From Cupriavidus metallidurans CH34 (lineage in GTDB: Bacteria; Pseudomonadota; Gammaproteobacteria; Burkholderiales; Burkholderiaceae), in the NCBI RefSeq assembly GCF_000196015.1, contig NC_007973.1, forward strand, positions 3,038,001 to 3,102,000: a stretch of 64,000 nucleotides of DNA, read 5' to 3'. The first letter of the stretch is position 1, and each line of letters begins with the position of its first letter. Shown here piece after piece: positions 60,204 to 64,000 of the stretch. Below the pieces are notes generated by a model. The model saw only the letters and a list, made by a program, of their open reading frames with translations, did not search any database and was not told the origin of the DNA. Position numbers and translations under genes: made by a program.

Positions 60204-61019
60204 TCAGCGCGCTTCGACAAACGCCAGCATCGTCTCCAGCATCTTGCGGATAGCGGGCTGGATCGCGGCGGCCTTGGCCTCGCTGTACGCGAACGGGTAC
60301 ACCTCTTCCATGTAGGACGACTGCGTCTGCTCAAGCTGGACCGCGTGCACGCCCTGTGCCGGGTTGCCATACTGGCGCGTGATATACCCGCCCTTGAAGC
60401 GGCCATTGAGCACCGCGGTATGGTTCGGCACCGCGTCGGCGATCGCGATCAGTTCGGCTGCCAGGCCAGCATCACAGCTCTTGCCATCGGCCGTGCCCAG
60501 GTTGAAATCCGGCAGCTTGCCTTCGAAAAAGCGCGGCAGCATCGAGCGGATCGAATGCGCTTCCCAGAGGCCAATCGTCCCATGCTCGGCACGCAGACGC
60601 GCCAGCTCTTCCTGCAACGCGTTGTGGTACGGGTGCCAGACTGCGCCACGGCGCAGCGCGACTTCCGCATCGTCCGGCCCGTTCGTGCCATCGGCGTAGA
60701 TCGGCGTCTTGTCGAACGTATCGACCGGGCACAGGCCCGTGGTGTCCTGGCCCGGGTACAGATTCTGGTTATCGGGCGGGCGGTTCAGGTCGATGACATA
60801 GCGCGAGTGCGTGGCCATCAGGATCGACGCGCCCAGTTCGCGCGCGCATTCATAGACGCGATCCATGTGCCAGTCGGTGTCCGGCACGGTGCGGGCCTCT
60901 GGCGTCAGGCGCTCGGCCAGTTTCGCGGGAAGATGGGTGCCAACGTGCGGCATCGACACCAGCAGCGGGCGTGTGCCGCGATGCAGGGTGAAAGCGGGGA
61001 TATCGGTGGTGAAGGACAT
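60204..61019 (-). CDS. hutG: N-formylglutamate deformylase
   Basis: This 271-residue enzyme releases formate from N-formylglutamate, the last step of the five-step histidine pathway. Conserved blocks are RPLLVSMPHVGTHLP, DTDWHMDRVYECARELGAS, SRYVIDLNRPPDNQNLYPG and LWEAHSIRSMLPRFFEG, with likely zinc-binding His/Asp. The start at 61019 follows the family; the longer frame is not conserved. It is last in the leftward hut block. Confidence 0.95.
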   Translation of the reverse strand: MSFTTDIPAFTLHRGTRPLLVSMPHVGTHLPAKLAERLTPEARTVPDTDWHMDRVYECARELGASILMATHSRYVIDLNRPPDNQNLYPGQDTTGLCPVDTFDKTPIYADGTNGPDDAEVALRRGAVWHPYHNALQEELARLRAEHGTIGLWEAHSIRSMLPRFFEGKLPDFNLGTADGKSCDAGLAAELIAIADAVPNHTAVLNGRFKGGYITRQYGNPAQGVHAVQLEQTQSSYMEEVYPFAYSEAKAAAIQPAIRKMLETMLAFVEAR

Positions 61020-61068
61020 CGTTGTCTCTGGGGCTTCGGGATTGCAGTCCAGGCTCGGTCGGCCTGGC

Positions 61069-62478
61069 TCAGTCGGCCAGCAGGCGAGCACGCGCCTCGG
61101 CGAACAACCGGCCCGCCTCCGCCTGTTGCGGATGCACGCCATGCTGCACGCGGCACATGCCGCCGGTGCGGACTTCCGCTAGTGTCTCATGTCCGTGGCT
61201 GGCAAACACGTGCGTGGCCAACGCGCGCGAGCCGTCCAGGCCAGCCAGCGTCGGATGATTGCCATCCAGCACGACGAAGTCGGCACGCTGGCCCACTGCC
61301 AGCCCCGCCACCGGACGCGCCGACGCGCGCGCGCCGCCAGCCACGGCATCGAGCCAGACCAGATCCGCCACCTGCGGATGCCGCGCCGATGCCAGCACAT
61401 TGCGCCGCTGCATGGCCAAGCGCTGGCCATATTCGAACAGGCGCAGTTCCTCGGCCACGCTCACGCTGGCATGGCTGTCCGAGCCGATGCCCCATGCGCC
61501 GTTCTGCGCAAGGTACGGCGCCGCGTCGAACACGCCATCGCCAAGGTTCGCCTCGGTGGTCGGACAGATGCCCGCCACCGCGCCGCTGTGCGCCAGGCGC
61601 CGGCGTTCGTCCCAGTCCATGTGCGTGGCATGGACCAGGCACCAGCGCGCATCCACCGGCGCGTGATCGAGCAGCCACTGCACGGGACGCACGCCCGTGG
61701 TCGCCAGACATTCATCCACCTCTTTCTGCTGTTCGGCGATGTGGATGTGCACGGGCGCCGTCGCGTCCATCGCGTGCAGGTGCGCGACGGCCTGGGCCAG
61801 GCTGTGCGGCGGCACGGCACGCAGAGAATGCGGCGCGAGGCCGAGTCGCGCCCCATAGGCCGCGCAGTGGGGCGCGAGCTTTTCCAGCAGCGCCAGCATC
61901 GCATCGGTATCGTTGAGGAAGCGTCGCTGGTCATCCTGCGGAGGCTTTCCGCCGAAGCCCGCTGTCTGATACAGCACCGGCAGCAGCGTCATGCCTATGC
62001 CCGCCGTCTGCGCCGCGCGCAACAGCCGCAGCGACATCTCCGCCGGATCGGCATACGGCTTGCCATCGACATCGTGATGAACGTAGTGAAACTCGCACAC
62101 GCTCGTATAGCCCGCGCTCAGCATCTCGATGTAGAGCTGGGTCGCGATGGCCTCCAGCGCATCGGGTGACAAGCGCAGCGCGAAACGGTACATCAGCGCC
62201 CGCCAGCTCCAGAACGAATCGCCACCGGCCGGGTCAGCGGTCTGGCTGACACTGCGGTACTCGGTGAGCCCCGCGAATCCGCGCTGGAACGCATGGGAAT
62301 GGAGATTCGGCATCCCGGGCAATACCGGGCCTGCCGCTTGCGATTCTCCGGGGGCAGGTGCCACATCCGTCGTGACCGACGTAAGCACCCCGTGGGCGTC
62401 CCATTGCAGCCGTACATTGCGTGCCCACCCGCCGGGCAACAACGCGTGCGGCGCAAACAAGCTTGTCACTGCGGTCAT
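61069..62478 (-). CDS. hutF: Formimidoylglutamate deiminase
   Basis: This 469-residue amidohydrolase converts N-formimidoyl-glutamate to N-formylglutamate and ammonia. Metal-binding motifs are [17 protein letters not shown] near residue 50, [14 protein letters not shown] near 240 and [34 protein letters not shown] with [11 protein letters not shown] further on. Together with HutG it marks the deiminase type of histidine degradation. Its start overlaps the hutI stop (ATGA). Confidence 0.94.
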   Translation of the reverse strand: MTAVTSLFAPHALLPGGWARNVRLQWDAHGVLTSVTTDVAPAPGESQAAGPVLPGMPNLHSHAFQRGFAGLTEYRSVSQTADPAGGDSFWSWRALMYRFALRLSPDALEAIATQLYIEMLSAGYTSVCEFHYVHHDVDGKPYADPAEMSLRLLRAAQTAGIGMTLLPVLYQTAGFGGKPPQDDQRRFLNDTDAMLALLEKLAPHCAAYGARLGLAPHSLRAVPPHSLAQAVAHLHAMDATAPVHIHIAEQQKEVDECLATTGVRPVQWLLDHAPVDARWCLVHATHMDWDERRRLAHSGAVAGICPTTEANLGDGVFDAAPYLAQNGAWGIGSDSHASVSVAEELRLFEYGQRLAMQRRNVLASARHPQVADLVWLDAVAGGARASARPVAGLAVGQRADFVVLDGNHPTLAGLDGSRALATHVFASHGHETLAEVRTGGMCRVQHGVHPQQAEAGRLFAEARARLLAD

Positions 62479-63722
62479 CGTTGCCAACCTTCTCCCTTGC
62501 GGAATACCCGCCCTCGCCGCACGACGGCGGCGCATGGATTGCGGCCGAACCAGTACGCAAGCTCGGCCGGCGACGCGACCTGCCACAGCACGAAATCGGC
62601 GGCGCGATCCACCGCCAGCAGGCCATGCCGGTCGGCCGCGCCGAGCGCGCGCGCCGCGTGTGTCGTCACACCGGCCAGCACCTCGGGCACCGTCATGCGG
62701 AATATCGTGCAGCCCATGTTCATCATCAGCAGCAGCGAGGTGGTGGGCGACGTACCTGGATTGTGATCGGTCGAGATCGCCATCGGCACGCCATGCTTGC
62801 GCAGCAGCGCCAGCGGCGGCAGTTGCGTATCACGCAGGAAATAGTACGCCCCGGGCAGGAGCACGGCCACGGTACCCGCTTCGGCCATCGCCACCACACC
62901 GGCCTCGTCGAGATGCTCGAGGTGATCGGCCGAGATCGCCTTGTGGCGCGCTGCCAGCGCCGCGCCGCCCAGGTTGCTCAGTTGCTCGGCATGGAGCTTG
63001 ACCGGCAGGCCGTGGCGCGCGGCGGCCTCGAACACGCGCGTGGTCTGCGCGATCGAGAAGCCAATGCCCTCACAGAACGCGTCGACCGCATCGACAAGCC
63101 CTTCCGCAGCCAGCGCCGGCAGCATCGTCTCGCAGACCAGCTCGATGTACGCGTCGGCGCGGCCGGCGTACTCGGGTGGCAGCGCATGAGCGCCAAGGAA
63201 CGTCGTATGGACGGCGACGCCATAGGTCTCGCCAAGCTGGCGCGCCACACGCAACTGCTTGCGTTCAGCTTCCAGCGACAGGCCATAGCCCGACTTGATC
63301 TCGATCGCGGTCACGCCTTCCGCGAGCAGCGGCTCGAGCCGCGCGGACGCCTGCGCGAACAGCGTGGCTTCGTCCGCCTCGCGCGTGGCGCGCACCGTGG
63401 ACACAATGCCGCCTCCCGCGCGCGCAATCTCTTCGTAGCTTGCGCCGGCCAGCCGCATCGCGAACTCGTCGGCACGCTGCCCGCCATAGACCAGATGGGT
63501 ATGGCAATCGACCAGTCCTGGCGTGATCCACGCGCCGTTGGCGTCGTGCCGCGGCAAATGGCGATATACGTCGGGCAGCGCGGCGAATGCGCCGAGCCAT
63601 GCGATGCGGCCCTGCTCGACGACGATGGCGCCATCACGAATCGCCTGCGCCGGATCGGCGGCGGGCAGCAGATGGCAGTGATGCCAGACGCCGTCGGCTG
63701 ACGGCGCTTCGTTGAATTTCAT
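62475..63722 (-). CDS. hutI: Imidazolonepropionase
   Basis: This 415-residue amidohydrolase opens imidazolone propionate to formimidoylglutamate. Key motifs are [20 protein letters not shown], the [14 protein letters not shown] segment, [42 protein letters not shown] and [24 protein letters not shown]. Length and metal ligands are normal. It overlaps both hutF and hutD by four bases, so translation is coupled along the block. Confidence 0.96.
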   Translation of the reverse strand: MKFNEAPSADGVWHHCHLLPAADPAQAIRDGAIVVEQGRIAWLGAFAALPDVYRHLPRHDANGAWITPGLVDCHTHLVYGGQRADEFAMRLAGASYEEIARAGGGIVSTVRATREADEATLFAQASARLEPLLAEGVTAIEIKSGYGLSLEAERKQLRVARQLGETYGVAVHTTFLGAHALPPEYAGRADAYIELVCETMLPALAAEGLVDAVDAFCEGIGFSIAQTTRVFEAAARHGLPVKLHAEQLSNLGGAALAARHKAISADHLEHLDEAGVVAMAEAGTVAVLLPGAYYFLRDTQLPPLALLRKHGVPMAISTDHNPGTSPTTSLLLMMNMGCTIFRMTVPEVLAGVTTHAARALGAADRHGLLAVDRAADFVLWQVASPAELAYWFGRNPCAAVVRRGRVFRKGEGWQR

Positions 63723-64000
63723 CGGACCGGTTCCTTATGCAAGGCCACGCGCAGACACAGCGCGGACATCTCATCGTGAATCATCGTGACGGCCGGCGCT
63801 CCGGGCACCATCACGATGCCGTCGCCAGCCGTCATGTGCTGGCCGTCGCCACAATCCCATGCGCCGCGCAGCACCAGGATCAGCACCGTGGCGTCGGTGG
63901 GGTCGGCGGTGAACGCCTGACGCATCAGTCGAACCTCCGCGCGGCAAACGCCGCGACGCGTCATGACATTGAAGTCGCGCGTCGGGCCGTCAACCAGCGT
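63719..64000 (-). CDS. hutD: HutD family protein, partial (C-terminal end)
   Basis: Ninety-three residues are visible at the window edge, from [23 protein letters not shown] to the stop. The cupin-like HutD family has the motif GPTRDFNVM(T/L)RR. HutD helps regulate or buffer histidine degradation, and in Pseudomonas it limits hut expression. Its stop overlaps the hutI start. The N-terminal half lies outside the window. Confidence 0.88.
   Translation of the reverse strand, partial: TLVDGPTRDFNVMTRRGVCRAEVRLMRQAFTADPTDATVLILVLRGAWDCGDGQHMTAGDGIVMVPGAPAVTMIHDEMSALCLRVALHKEPVR

Noticed and set aside
62421..63701. 426-codon frame on the + strand
   Set aside because: Antisense to hutI.

Overview
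The window is a high-GC beta-proteobacterial chromosome segment, most likely Cupriavidus or a close Burkholderiaceae relative. The basis is gene content and order: zapA – 6S RNA – EVE protein; holC – pepA – lptFG; a cysI–DUF934–cysHDN–cobA operon divergent from cysB; a hutDIFG block; Bug-type transport; and an IS30-family element. The assignment is by recognition, not by a search.

Left chromosomal part (1–33.5 kb): cell division (zapA) and 6S RNA; a malonate operon read leftward (GntR regulator, malonyl-CoA decarboxylase, Bug solute-binding protein, enoyl-CoA hydratase, malonyl-CoA synthetase); a DUF898 membrane protein with an M48 protease; lgt; a LysR regulator divergent from ilvD; DUF2486, holC and pepA; lptF-lptG; and assimilatory sulfate reduction with siroheme synthesis (cbiX, cobA, cysN, cysD, cysH, DUF934, cysI, a TauE exporter, cysB). 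Then come a methyltransferase, a periplasmic binding protein, a beta-hydroxyacid dehydrogenase-like enzyme, an alpha/beta hydrolase and a small HNH protein.

Mobile island (33,473–58,896, about 25.4 kb): it sits at the 3' end of a tRNA-Leu(CAA) gene and is bounded by a perfect 63-bp direct repeat of that tRNA end. The tyrosine integrase lies at the end distal to the intact tRNA and is translationally coupled to a DEDDh exonuclease. The island looks like an integrated plasmid. It has a RepA-type initiator and an iteron origin (four 16-bp iterons spaced 22/33/22 bp, two perfect DnaA boxes and an AT-rich stretch). It also has a MobC/relaxase region with a candidate oriT and one full-length DotA/TraY-like gene, with no other type IV secretion genes. 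A four-gene DDE/AAA transposon lies between relaxase fragments, and an IS30 element splits an HNH-like gene with a 3-bp target duplication.

The most interesting cargo (38.3–44.1 kb) is a DNA methyltransferase divergent from a small HTH regulator. The regulator is followed by a tightly overlapping operon of an SMC/ABC-type ATPase with a CxxC...CxxC insert, a middle-component protein of the ABC-three-component type, and a PD-(D/E)xK nuclease. It reads as a candidate ATP-dependent restriction–modification or anti-plasmid/phage system with its own operator.

Right chromosomal part (58.9–64 kb): an M48 lipoprotein protease and the histidine-degradation genes hutD (partial), hutI, hutF and hutG, all hut genes read leftward.
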